This document shows positions 17,503 through 25,590 of a stretch of DNA of 64,000 nt, piece by piece. This DNA comes from DASTBU01 sp035711845 (lineage in GTDB: Bacteria; Acidobacteriota; Vicinamibacteria; Vicinamibacterales; 2-12-FULL-66-21), in the NCBI GenBank assembly GCA_035711845.1, contig DASTBU010000069.1, positions 7,729-71,728 on the forward strand, written 5' to 3'. Both the position numbers and the translations under genes were made by a program. Positions within the stretch are counted from its first letter, which is position 1, and each line of letters opens with the position of its first letter. The notes under the pieces are model-generated. The model saw only the letters and a list, made by a program, of their open reading frames with translations, had not been told where the DNA came from and ran no database searches.

Positions 17503-17515
17503 TCGGGAATGACAC

Positions 17516-17600
17516 ATTGCTGATTCGTTGATTGCGGATTGCAGATTGATTGGAGATTTGGGATTGGGGATTGGGGATTTTATTCGGAGATTGATGATTT
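17516..17600. repeat. Heptamer array R4 (ATTGGGG family), left arm
   Basis: Units such as ATTGCGG, ATTGCAG, ATTGGGG, ATTGGGG run from just after the ADOP stop codon into the 3' end of the four-helix-bundle gene, whose last about 10 codons are made of array sequence. From 17537 to 17592 it is the near complement of 18052-18109. Confidence 0.85.
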
Positions 17601-18109
17601 TGGAGGTGATTTGCGGGCTCGGTGGTTCCGGCGCGCGGTTTTCTGGGATGCCGTGAGGATCGCCGTCAGCTCGTTGGCCTCCTTCAGTGGACCGTCGGAC
17701 TGCTCCTTTGTGAGCAGGCGGTTTTTCACGAGCAGGTCGAGCCAGCCGCAGCATTCGTCGGCTTCCTCCGTCGCCGTTCCGATCTTCGCGATGAACTCGG
17801 CCCGGCTCCGTCCGCGGCATGCAGCCCGATAGTTCGCGTTCACGGACGTCGCTGCCTCGATGAGTTGACGCGTCAAGTGATGTCCCGCCTGCGTCTGCGG
17901 CACCCTCGAGCAGAGGTCGATGATCAGGGTCGCAAATGCAGCCGTTCGCGCCTTCAGAGCCTCGGCCTGCTGATTCATGCCGCGATCGACGAGCACGTCT
18001 CATGCCGTCGTCAACCAGCCTAGAACGGTCTCAAAACCCCCCGACAATCCGCAATTCGCGAATTAAATCTCCAATCCCCAATCAAAAATCTGCCAATCAA
18101 TCTGCAATC
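17537..18109. mobile_element. Candidate element: four-helix-bundle gene between inverted heptamer arrays
   Basis: A 573-bp unit bounded by imperfect inverted repeats of about 57 bp. Left arm (17537-17592) and the reverse complement of the right arm (18052-18109) both start GATTGCAGATTGATTGG and align with only short indels and substitutions. The single gene inside is a four-helix-bundle protein on the minus strand. The unit separates two ADOP permease genes. Intervening sequences in some 23S rRNA genes have the same plan (complementary ends around a four-helix-bundle gene), but this one is in a protein-coding neighbourhood. No target duplication is obvious. Confidence 0.6.
17580..17978 (-). 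CDS. Four-helix-bundle protein (S23/Avd-like family)
   Basis: Small helical protein of about 132 aa (an alternative GTG start adds six residues). The family pattern is visible: a helical N-terminus A-L-K-A-R-T-A-A-F, a G-H-H-L-T-R-Q-L-I-E-A-A-T-S-V-N-A-N-Y segment, then R-G-R-S-R-A-E-F-I-A-K-I-G-T-A-T-E-E-A-D-E and a last amphipathic helix. Relatives form rings or pentamers, are encoded inside 23S rRNA intervening sequences, or act as the Avd accessory protein of diversity-generating retroelements, where they bind nucleic acid. No reverse transcriptase is in the window. The C-terminal tail (K-S-P-P-K-S-S-I-S-E) is encoded by array R4. No Shine-Dalgarno sequence is obvious. Confidence 0.85.
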   Translation of the reverse strand: MNQQAEALKARTAAFATLIIDLCSRVPQTQAGHHLTRQLIEAATSVNANYRAACRGRSRAEFIAKIGTATEEADECCGWLDLLVKNRLLTKEQSDGPLKEANELTAILTASQKTARRNHRARKSPPKSSISE

Positions 18110-18130
18110 GTCGATCGACGAATCTGCAAT
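18042..18130. repeat. Heptamer array R5 (CCCCAAT family), right arm
   Basis: Units such as AATCCGC, AATTCGC, AATCTCC, AATCCCC, AATCAAA form the complement of array R4 on the other side of the four-helix-bundle gene. It ends at the GTG codons that begin the second ADOP gene. Confidence 0.85.
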
Positions 18131-18169
18131 GTGAGGAACAGTCGTGCCCTGGCCTTCGTCAATAGGCCT

Positions 18170-20683
18170 GTGCAGACAATCCCTCGAGACCTCCGCTATG
18201 CCGCCCGGCTGCTGCTGAAGAGCCCCGGCTTCAGCGCGGTCGCCATCCTCGTCCTCGCGCTCGGCATCGGCGCCAACACCGCCGTCTTCAGCATCGTGAA
18301 CGCGATGTTGTTCCAGCCGATCCCTTCGGGCGGCTCCGGAATCGTCGGGATCTACAGCCGCGATACCGCCAAACCGGACGACTACGATGCGTTCTCGTGG
18401 CCCGGCTACGCGGTCGTGCGAGGGGGGCGCGAACTGTTCGCCGACGTCGCCGCGCAGACCATGACGATGGTGGGCCTGAGCGAGGGAGAGCGCACCCGGC
18501 GGTCGTTCGCAGGTATCGTGTCGGCCAGCTACTTTTCGACGCTTGGCGTTCAGCTCGCGGCCGGCCGGCCGTTCAACGCGGAAGAGGAGCGGCCTGGGGC
18601 GGAGATCCCGGTGCTGATCGCGGGGTATCAGGTCGCGCGCAAGGCCGGCCTGGCGCCTGCTGACCTCGTCGGAAAGACCACCCGGGTCAACGCCCGTGAT
18701 TTCACTGTCATCGGTGTGGCACCGGAGGGATTTGCCGGGACCATGGCGCTCGTTGCGCCGGAGTTCTGGCTGCCGACCGGCGTCTTTGCATCCGTGTCGG
18801 GTGAGATGTTCACGAGCGAGCGCACGACGGATCTGGCGGACCCGAAGAGCAAGGCGCTCATGCTCCTGGGGCGCTTGCGCGACGGGGTCACAGTCGAGAG
18901 TGCAGCCGCGAAGCTCGCGGTGCTGTCGCGCCAGTTCGTGGAACACGATCCGGTCGAGAGCAAGGACCACGAGCTCATGGTCCAGAAGCTCCCCCGCCTC
19001 GCGGTCAGCACGAGCCCCCAGACCGACACCCAGACGGCGGCGCTCGGAGCCCTGCTGATGGGGATGGCCGGACTGGTCCTGCTGATTGCCTGTCTCAACC
19101 TGGCGAACATGCTCCTGGCGAGAGGTACTGCGCGGAGAAAGGAGATCGCGCTTCGGCTCGCGCTCGGCAGCGGACGCGGGCGGGTCGTCCGTCAGCTTCT
19201 CTTGGAGTCGTTGCTGATCGCGCTCGTCGGCGGCGCGGCAGGGCTGATCCTGGCCGTGTGGGGAACGACGCTCCTGACCGCCACCTTCGCTGCTGTCCTG
19301 CCGCTGGTGGTGACGTTCGACGCGTCTCCGGATGTCCGCGTGCTGGCCGCCACGATGGGCTTCTGTGTGCTGAGCACCCTCGCCGCGGGGCTCGCGCCCG
19401 CGTGGCGAATCACGCGGCCCGACGTCCTTCCGGACCTCAAAGAGCAGCCTGCGGACCATGGCACCGGACGCCGCCTGTCGATCAGGAATCTGCTGGTCGT
19501 CGGGCAAGTGGCGCTGTCGCTTGCGCTCCTCACCACCGCGGGGCTTTTCCTGCGCGGAGCGGTCAAAGCCTCTGCGGCCGATCCCGGATTTCCGCTCGAG
19601 GGCGGGGTGGTGGGCGGACTGGATCCGGCGCTCGGCGGGTACGACGAGACCCGTGGAATCGCGGCATATCGCAACATCCTTCAGCGCGTGCGACGCACGC
19701 CCGGTGTCGAATCGGCGAGCCTGGCCTCGCTCATTCCGTTTGGCGAGTTCAACGAAGCGCCGCTCGTGCAGAAGGCCGGCACCCCGCCGGCGCCGGAGTG
19801 TCAGCCGGAAGCCGGCGTAGAGGCCACGCTCACCATCATCGGAGCCGACTACTTCGACACCCTGCGCCTGCCGGTGCTGAGAGGCCGCGGCTTCACGTCC
19901 GCGGAGGAACAATCTGCCGCCGGACCGCTGGTTGCCGTCATCGACGAGCCCCTCACCCGGCGCCTCTTCGGCGACGAGGATCCCATCGGCCGGCGCGTAC
20001 AGCTGGAACGATCGCGGAACCGTCATTTCGAAGTCGTCGGCGTGGTGCGTGGCGTTCGCCAGGACCTGTTCGACCAGGTGCCGGTGCCGCACATCTACCT
20101 GGCGTCCGGCCAGAACTACCGGGGGAGTATGCACCTGCACGTCCGGGCTGCTGCCGCCGGACCCGACGGGGCGGAGGCCAGTCTGCTCGGCGCTCTGCGA
20201 CAGCAAGTACGGCTGGCCGATCCAGGCGTCCCGCTCGACAATCTGAGAACCCTGCAGCAGCACCGTGACGGGAGCATCGCGCTGTGGGCCGTGAATACCG
20301 GTGCGCGACTGTTCTCGGTCTTCGGCGGCGTCGCCCTGCTGCTGGCGATTATCGGGGTTTACGGGGTGAAGTCCTACGTGGTCTCGCGGCGGACGCGAGA
20401 GATTGGAATCAGGATGGCGCTCGGCGCCTCCCCTTCCAATGTGCTCTGGCTCGTGCTCCGCGAGAGCCTCGCGCTGACCGCGAGCGGCCTCGGCCTGGGA
20501 CTCCTGCTCGCGTGGGGCGTCGCCAAAGCCGTGAGCGGCATCCTGTACGAGGTGAGTGCCCTCGATCCTGTCGTCTTCGGGATCGCGCCGCTCGTCCTCG
20601 GCGCGGCGGCAACGGCCGCCGCGTTCCTGCCGGCCCGCCGAGCTACCAGAATCGTTCCGGTGCGCGCGCTCCGTGCGGAGTAG
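18170..20683 (+). CDS. ADOP-type ABC transporter permease (FtsX/MacB fold), second copy
   Basis: Inner-membrane permease of about 837 aa, paralogous to the gene at 15046. The first helix follows R-L-L-L-K-S-P-G-F-S and contains A-L-G-I-G-A-N-T-A-V-F; FtsX domains lie near residues 290-410 (R-K-E-I-A-L-R-L-A-L-G-S) and 705-825 (R-T-R-E-I-G-I-R-M-A-L-G-A), each followed by a large periplasmic MacB-like part. I chose GTG at 18170 because the first residues then match the paralogue (Q-T-I-P-R-D-L-R-Y-A-A-R); GTG at 18131 is possible. No ATPase neighbour. The two permeases probably arose by tandem duplication and were later split by the four-helix-bundle element. Confidence 0.92.
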   Translation: MQTIPRDLRYAARLLLKSPGFSAVAILVLALGIGANTAVFSIVNAMLFQPIPSGGSGIVGIYSRDTAKPDDYDAFSWPGYAVVRGGRELFADVAAQTMTMVGLSEGERTRRSFAGIVSASYFSTLGVQLAAGRPFNAEEERPGAEIPVLIAGYQVARKAGLAPADLVGKTTRVNARDFTVIGVAPEGFAGTMALVAPEFWLPTGVFASVSGEMFTSERTTDLADPKSKALMLLGRLRDGVTVESAAAKLAVLSRQFVEHDPVESKDHELMVQKLPRLAVSTSPQTDTQTAALGALLMGMAGLVLLIACLNLANMLLARGTARRKEIALRLALGSGRGRVVRQLLLESLLIALVGGAAGLILAVWGTTLLTATFAAVLPLVVTFDASPDVRVLAATMGFCVLSTLAAGLAPAWRITRPDVLPDLKEQPADHGTGRRLSIRNLLVVGQVALSLALLTTAGLFLRGAVKASAADPGFPLEGGVVGGLDPALGGYDETRGIAAYRNILQRVRRTPGVESASLASLIPFGEFNEAPLVQKAGTPPAPECQPEAGVEATLTIIGADYFDTLRLPVLRGRGFTSAEEQSAAGPLVAVIDEPLTRRLFGDEDPIGRRVQLERSRNRHFEVVGVVRGVRQDLFDQVPVPHIYLASGQNYRGSMHLHVRAAAAGPDGAEASLLGALRQQVRLADPGVPLDNLRTLQQHRDGSIALWAVNTGARLFSVFGGVALLLAIIGVYGVKSYVVSRRTREIGIRMALGASPSNVLWLVLRESLALTASGLGLGLLLAWGVAKAVSGILYEVSALDPVVFGIAPLVLGAAATAAAFLPARRATRIVPVRALRAE

Positions 20684-20751
20684 TTCTGCGACCCCTGGAT
20701 CAACTATTAGCTTTGCCTTCCACCATGAATCCGCGGTATTGTCACTGACCT

Positions 20752-21978
20752 ATGTTCCATCGGGTCTCCGCGACCGCTGCCCTTGTTGTCGCTCTGGGGG
20801 CGGGCGCTAGCGTGACCAGCGCGCAAGAGACGCGCGCCGGTCTCCTCGAGCAGCAGCGCGCGACCAAGGCGGCTGCACTCGAATCCTACAAGCCAGGCAA
20901 GCTCGAAAAAGCAGCGATCTGGTACGAAGAGCACGACGTGCTCGCCAAGCTCGCTCCGCACAACGGGTTCTACGCCCAGTACGGGTTCCAGTGGAAGCCT
21001 GTCGGCTCGGGCGTCGGCTTCGGCGCCGGCTACCGGCACGACCTCTTCGACCGGACCGCTCGCATCAACCTTGGCGGCGGTATTACGTTTCGCAATTACC
21101 AGATGCTCCAGGCGGACTTCTCCCTGCCGTACCTGGCTGACGAGCGGGTGGAGCTCGGGGTCTATGCCGTCTACCGCCACAATCCGCAGGAAGATTTCTG
21201 GGGGATCGGGCTCGACACGGTGGACGAGAACCGGACCAGCTTCACCGCGGATTACACGGACTTTCAAGCGCGTGCCATCGGTCGCCCGTTGCCGTGGCTC
21301 GTGGGGGCCGCGCGGTTCGGCAGGCTCGCGGGCAGCATCGAGTCGGGCACCGACAGCCGGTACCCGTCCACCGAAGAGCTCTTTACGGACGAATCGGCCC
21401 CGGGGCTGCTCGAACAGCCCGACTTCAACTACGTCGAGCTCATGGGCGCGATCGACTACCGCGATCAGGAGGACAACGCGCGCGCCGGCGGGTACTATGC
21501 ATTGAGGTGGCGCAAGTACAGCGATCTCGACCTGGATAGCTACAGCTTCCGCGAAATGGACGCGCACCTTCAGCAGTTCTTCCCGATCTTCGACAAGAAG
21601 CGCGTCATCGCCGCGCAGGCTCGGCTGCTTTCCGCGTCCCCCGACGATGGGCAGGTGGTGCCGTTCTATTTCAAGCCGACGGTTGGCGGGAGCACGTCGC
21701 TCCGGGCCTATGACGATTACCGGTTCCGCGACGACACGGGGCTCTATCTGAATCTCGAGTATCGATGGGAAGTCTTCTCGGGGCTCGACATGGCGCTCTT
21801 TTCCGATTGGGGCACCATCGCACCGGAGCTCGAGAAGCTGAGCGCCTCGAATCTGAAGAACGGGTACGGCATCGGCTTCCGGTTCAATACCTACAAGTCG
21901 GTTTGGTGGCGGATCGACATCGGTCTGGGCGGGGACGAAGGAATCCACTACTGGTTCAAGTTCAGCAAGGCATTCTGA
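20752..21978 (+). CDS. Omp85-type outer-membrane barrel (surface antigen domain)
   Basis: Outer-membrane protein of 408 aa with a signal peptide ending around A-S-V-T-S-A-Q. The rest is rich in alternating beta strands, and the Omp85/D15 signature is present near residue 330: V-G-G-S-T-S-L-R-A-Y-D-D-Y-R-F-R-D, followed by strand L-Y-L-N-L-E-Y-R-W; the last residue is phenylalanine, as required for barrel assembly. POTRA domains are absent, so it is a barrel-only member like patatin-linked or TamA-derived porins, and its cargo is unknown. Its stop codon overlaps the start of the next gene (TGATG), indicating translational coupling and a shared job. Confidence 0.85.
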   Translation: MFHRVSATAALVVALGAGASVTSAQETRAGLLEQQRATKAAALESYKPGKLEKAAIWYEEHDVLAKLAPHNGFYAQYGFQWKPVGSGVGFGAGYRHDLFDRTARINLGGGITFRNYQMLQADFSLPYLADERVELGVYAVYRHNPQEDFWGIGLDTVDENRTSFTADYTDFQARAIGRPLPWLVGAARFGRLAGSIESGTDSRYPSTEELFTDESAPGLLEQPDFNYVELMGAIDYRDQEDNARAGGYYALRWRKYSDLDLDSYSFREMDAHLQQFFPIFDKKRVIAAQARLLSASPDDGQVVPFYFKPTVGGSTSLRAYDDYRFRDDTGLYLNLEYRWEVFSGLDMALFSDWGTIAPELEKLSASNLKNGYGIGFRFNTYKSVWWRIDIGLGGDEGIHYWFKFSKAF

Positions 21979-23615
21979 TGGGCGATCGAATCCCTCACGT
22001 GACGGCGATCCTCGGGTTTCTCTGGCTGACGGCTGCCGGCGCGAACGGCCCGAAGTTCTATCCTGACGACCCGCTGTGGCGGGATCCGGAAACGCAGGAC
22101 GCGTCGAGCATCAAGGAACTGCCGATCAGCGAGCAGTACGACTTCGTCGAGAATTCGTTCCTGGGAGCGGGCGACGAAACGGACCAGCCCGCGCTCAACA
22201 CCAATACGGTGGACGAAGTACCGGACTCCAGCTGGTTCACGAACCGCGTGGGCCGGAACCGCTGGACGGTGGACCAGATCGTCAGGGGACCGGACACCAG
22301 CAGCGGACCGACTGGACCCTGGACCGTGGTCAGCGGCAAGACCGAAGGGCTGAGCCCCGGCTTCACTCTTCGCGACAGCACCGACTCGCTGTACTTCGTC
22401 AAATTCGATCCCCCTTCGAACCCCGAAATGGCGAGCGGGGCGGAGGTCATCTCCACGAAGTTCTTCCACGCGTTCGGTTATCACGTCCCCGAGAACTACA
22501 TCACCAGCATCCGCCGCGAAGAACTGGTCCTGACCCAGGCGTCCGAGCGGGAGGACGAGGATGGACACGAGCATCGCATGCGGCCCCAGGATCTCGATGC
22601 GCTTCTGAAGAAGGTCTCGCGCAACGAGGACGGCAGCTATCGCGTGCTCGCGAGCAAAGCGCTGCCCGGCACGCCCGTCGGCCGGTTCCGTTACCACGGT
22701 ACCCGGCCCGATGATCCGAACGACATCTTCCCCCACGAGCATCGCCGCGAGTTGCGTGGCCTGCGCGTGTTCGCCGCATGGTTGAACCACGACGACTCGC
22801 GAAGCATCAACACCTTCGACACGCTGGTGGAAGAGGGCGGCCGGAAGCTGGTACGCCACCATTTGCTGGACTTCGGATCCACACTCGGGAGCGGCAGCGT
22901 CCAGGCTCAGTCGACACGCGCGGGCAACGAGTTCCTCTGGGAGCGGCGGCCTACGCTCATCACGATGCTGACGTTCGGCTTCTACGTCAGGCCGTGGATC
23001 AAGGTGGACTATCCGGACATCCCCGCGGTGGGCCGCATCGAGGCGGAGTATTTCCAGCCCGACGACTGGAAGCCGGAGTATCCGAACGCCGCGTTCGGCA
23101 ATGCCCGGCCGGAGGATCGGTTCTGGGCTGCCCGGATCATCGCGGCCATACCCGAGCAGGCCATCGGCGCCGTCATCGAAACCGCCCGGTACACCGACCC
23201 GGCAGCGACGCCTTACTTGAGAAAGATACTGACCGAGCGACGCCGGAAGATTCTGGTCGCCTACCTGAACGGCACCAGCCCTGTCGTCGATCCCTCCCTC
23301 AGCGCCTCGGGTGAGCTGACGTTCGGCAACGCAGCCGAAGAGGCGAACGTGGCCACGCCCGCCGAGCGTTACACGATTCAATGGTCGGCGCTCGACAACA
23401 ACACCGGCGTACTGTCCTCGGTGGGTGCGGAGCAGTCCGTGACCGAACGTCGCGCGCAGGCGCCCCACGCGGTGCTCTCGGGCTCTCACGGATACATCGC
23501 CGCGCAGGTCCGCGCGTTCCACCCCGATCATCCCGCGTGGTCCCAGCCGTTGATGGTCTACTTCCGGCGCACCGGGAGCGGATGGCCGCTCGTCGGCCTC
23601 GAGCGGAACCGCTGA
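21978..23615 (+). CDS. Exported protein with protein-kinase-like motifs
   Basis: A 545-aa protein with a hydrophobic N-terminus (residues 8-21) suggesting export, and no family I can name. It carries a sequence order typical of the PI-kinase/HipA/Fam20-like kinase fold: a beta-strand lysine at K142 (Y-F-V-K-F-D-P), a helix glutamate at E156 (A-E-V-I-S-T-K-F-F-H), a catalytic-loop-like H-D-D-S-R-S-I-N at 271-278 and a D-F-G at 298-300 followed by S-T-L-G. This reading is inference from motif spacing. The start ATG overlaps the stop of the Omp85-like barrel gene, so the two products are likely made together and may both act in the envelope. Confidence 0.55.
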   Translation: MGDRIPHVTAILGFLWLTAAGANGPKFYPDDPLWRDPETQDASSIKELPISEQYDFVENSFLGAGDETDQPALNTNTVDEVPDSSWFTNRVGRNRWTVDQIVRGPDTSSGPTGPWTVVSGKTEGLSPGFTLRDSTDSLYFVKFDPPSNPEMASGAEVISTKFFHAFGYHVPENYITSIRREELVLTQASEREDEDGHEHRMRPQDLDALLKKVSRNEDGSYRVLASKALPGTPVGRFRYHGTRPDDPNDIFPHEHRRELRGLRVFAAWLNHDDSRSINTFDTLVEEGGRKLVRHHLLDFGSTLGSGSVQAQSTRAGNEFLWERRPTLITMLTFGFYVRPWIKVDYPDIPAVGRIEAEYFQPDDWKPEYPNAAFGNARPEDRFWAARIIAAIPEQAIGAVIETARYTDPAATPYLRKILTERRRKILVAYLNGTSPVVDPSLSASGELTFGNAAEEANVATPAERYTIQWSALDNNTGVLSSVGAEQSVTERRAQAPHAVLSGSHGYIAAQVRAFHPDHPAWSQPLMVYFRRTGSGWPLVGLERNR

Positions 23616-23625
23616 CCGGCGGTTC

Positions 23626-24819
23626 GTGCGGTCGGTCTTGGAGAGCCGCGTTCACCAGTCAGCCTTCGAACCGGTCTTCGACGTTTTCTGGTCCACCTCG
23701 ACACGAAGGGCGCTGACCGCGTCGCTCGTCGCGGCAGCGGCCGTCGTCTTCGTCTTCAAAGCCTCGAGCGAAATGCGGGACTTCGAGGTGTACTGGACGG
23801 CTGGCGCGCGCGCCGCACGAGCCGAACCGCTCTACCGAGTGGAGGACGGCCACTTCGTCTTCAAGTACCTTCCGGCCTTTGCCGTGCTCGCCGTGCCGGC
23901 GGGCCTGCTGCCGCTCTCCGCGGCCAAGGCGTTCTGGTTCCTTTTCTCGGTCCTCCTGATCGTCGCGTTGTTCTCGCTGAGCATCGAGGTCCTCCCTGAA
24001 AAACGGAAGCCGGTGTGGACGTTGCGCGTCGTCCTGCTGATCGTGCTCGGCAAGTTCCTTGGGCACGAACTGATCCTGGGCCAGGTCAACATCCTCATGG
24101 CGACGGCCGCGGCCGCCGCCCTGCTGGCGATGAAGTCGACCCGCGAACCGCTGGCGGGGGCGCTGATCGTTTTCGCCATCGTCCTCAAGCCGTATGCGGT
24201 GCTGCTGCTCCCGTGGCTCCTGGCGCGGCGACGCCGGGGCTCGATTCTCGCCGCGTTCGCCGGCTTCTTCCTCGTCTTGATCGGTCCCTCGGCGCTCTAC
24301 GGCTGGAGCGGCAGCCTCGCCCAACACCACGCCTGGTGGGAGACAGTGACAACGACGACCGCGCCGAACCTGTTCGTGGCAGACAACGTGTCGCTCGTCT
24401 CGGCGTTTTCGCGCATCCTCGGGCCGGGCGAGGCCGCGGGATGGTGGGCTGCCGCGAGTTCGGTCCTCCTGCTCGCGCTCGCCGGCGCAATCTTCCTGTT
24501 TCGCCGTCACGTGCGATGTCCAGAGGGACTCGAAGGCGCGCTACTGCTGACGCTGATGCCGCTGCTGTCGCCGCAAGGGTGGGACTACGTGTTTCTGTTG
24601 TCGGCGCCGGCCGTTGCCTATCTCGCCAACTACGAGGACCGGCTGCCGCGGGCCTTGCGGGTCCTGGCGATCGCCGCCCTGGCGGCTATCGGCCTGAGCC
24701 TCTTCGACGTGATGGGCCGATCGGCGTATCGCGCGTTCATGGAGGCCTCGATGATTACGTGGCTCTACATCGTGGTGGTTGCGGCGCTGGCGGCGCTCCG
24801 CCTGCGGAAGGTCGCCTGA
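23626..24819 (+). CDS. Glycosyltransferase family 87-like membrane protein
   Basis: Polytopic inner-membrane protein of 397 aa with about ten hydrophobic helices. It matches the GT87/DUF2029 type: an early loop with M-R-D-F-E-V-Y-W-T-A-G-A-R-A and A-E-P-L-Y, then L-G-Q-V-N-I-L-M and L-K-P-Y-A-V-L-L-L-P motifs. Family members use polyprenyl-phosphate sugars to build cell-wall or membrane glycans on the outer face of the membrane. The GTG start at 23626 lies 11 bases after the preceding stop, so it is probably in the same transcript as the barrel and kinase-like genes. Donor and acceptor are unknown. Confidence 0.8.
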   Translation: MRSVLESRVHQSAFEPVFDVFWSTSTRRALTASLVAAAAVVFVFKASSEMRDFEVYWTAGARAARAEPLYRVEDGHFVFKYLPAFAVLAVPAGLLPLSAAKAFWFLFSVLLIVALFSLSIEVLPEKRKPVWTLRVVLLIVLGKFLGHELILGQVNILMATAAAAALLAMKSTREPLAGALIVFAIVLKPYAVLLLPWLLARRRRGSILAAFAGFFLVLIGPSALYGWSGSLAQHHAWWETVTTTTAPNLFVADNVSLVSAFSRILGPGEAAGWWAAASSVLLLALAGAIFLFRRHVRCPEGLEGALLLTLMPLLSPQGWDYVFLLSAPAVAYLANYEDRLPRALRVLAIAALAAIGLSLFDVMGRSAYRAFMEASMITWLYIVVVAALAALRLRKVA

Positions 24820-24907
24820 TATCATTCGGGCATGATCAGGCCGACCCGGCTGGTAATGGCGGCAATCACGCTCACGCGGACATCGCTGGAGCCGCTGCCG
24901 GGTCCTG

Positions 24908-25150
24908 GTGTTCCGCCGGCGCTCGCCGGGGAGCGAGCGCGCCGGGTCAGCGAGCTCCGCTCCGGGCTGCACTTCGGCGTGCCCGAGGCGATGGACGGAC
25001 GCGACGCTCGGGGGCCACAGCTCCACGAGCGCCGCGCAGACGGTCAAGCAGCTTCTGAGCTCGCTGCCCGCAGGCTACCCGGACCCTCTGCGCAGGATCA
25101 TCCTCACATCGGCGGACGATCTGTTCCGGGCCACCGGCCCTGCGCGGTGA
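24908..25150 (+). CDS. Small hypothetical protein, possibly frameshifted
   Basis: An 80-codon frame whose second half (A-Q-T-V-K-Q-L-L-S-S-L-P-A-G-Y-P-D-P-L, then I-L-T-S-A-D-D-L-F) looks like real protein, while its first half is arginine- and serine-rich like a shadow frame. A different frame upstream, beginning at ATG 24832, looks more protein-like before about 25005. The region may be one gene of about 100 codons with a frameshift, or simply noncoding. No family recognised. Confidence 0.3.
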   Translation: MFRRRSPGSERAGSASSAPGCTSACPRRWTDATLGGHSSTSAAQTVKQLLSSLPAGYPDPLRRIILTSADDLFRATGPAR

Positions 25151-25152
25151 GC

Positions 25153-25242
25153 CTATACGGTCTGCTGCTTCTTGCGGTTGCTCCGACGACGCACGTACAG
25201 GATGCCGACAATGCCGATCAGGATCGCTGCGACTGCAAACAT
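25153..25242 (-). CDS. Very small single-helix membrane protein
   Basis: A 29-residue product: hydrophobic residues 2-17 (A-V-A-A-I-L-I-G-I-V-G-I-L-Y) followed by a strongly basic tail (R-R-R-S-N-R-K-K). A GGGAGG ribosome-binding site stands eight bases before the ATG, which is the main argument that it is translated. The positive tail would place the N-terminus outside. No family recognised; small stress-related or complex-associated membrane proteins look like this. It is divergent from the asparaginase-like gene, with array R6 in the gap. Confidence 0.6.
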   Translation of the reverse strand: MFAVAAILIGIVGILYVRRRSNRKKQQTV

Positions 25243-25426
25243 GTAAGTGACCTCCCAAGTCGGTTGACAGAAGGCAATCGTGGTACCGCAGACGGCTGGG
25301 GATTCGGATGGCGGCGTGTAATTCTCTGACGTGCAGGGGCTTAGACGCGGCGGCCGGAGCCGCACCCCGCGCAGACTGCGCCGATCTGCACCGGGGTAGA
25401 ACGGACAGAACTGTGAGGGCGATGGC

Positions 25427-25584
25427 AATGCTGAATGCTGAATGCTGAGTGCTGAGGGTCGACGGGAGAATGGTGGATTGCGCGAATCGGCATGTCGCTT
25501 CAATGCCCTGCACTCGGCCTTTGCCGTTCAACCTTCAGCCTTCAGCATTCAGCATTCAGCATTCAGCCCTCAGCATTCAGCATT
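25427..25584. repeat. Fold-back heptamer array R6 (ATGCTGA family)
   Basis: Left arm 25427-25459 has four units of ATGCTGA type; right arm 25531-25584 has seven to eight units of the complement (TTCAGCA, TTCAGCC). About 70 bp of unique sequence lies between, so the whole is a stem-loop. It ends seven bases before the asparaginase ATG, which therefore lacks a Shine-Dalgarno sequence. The remainder of the 25243-25590 gap shows no gene. Confidence 0.85.
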
Positions 25585-25590
25585 TGCCTT

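Noticed and set aside
18131..18169. Earlier GTG start for the second ADOP permease
   Set aside because: It would add 13 residues with no match to the paralogue, next to the array; GTG 18170 fits better, though the earlier one is not excluded.
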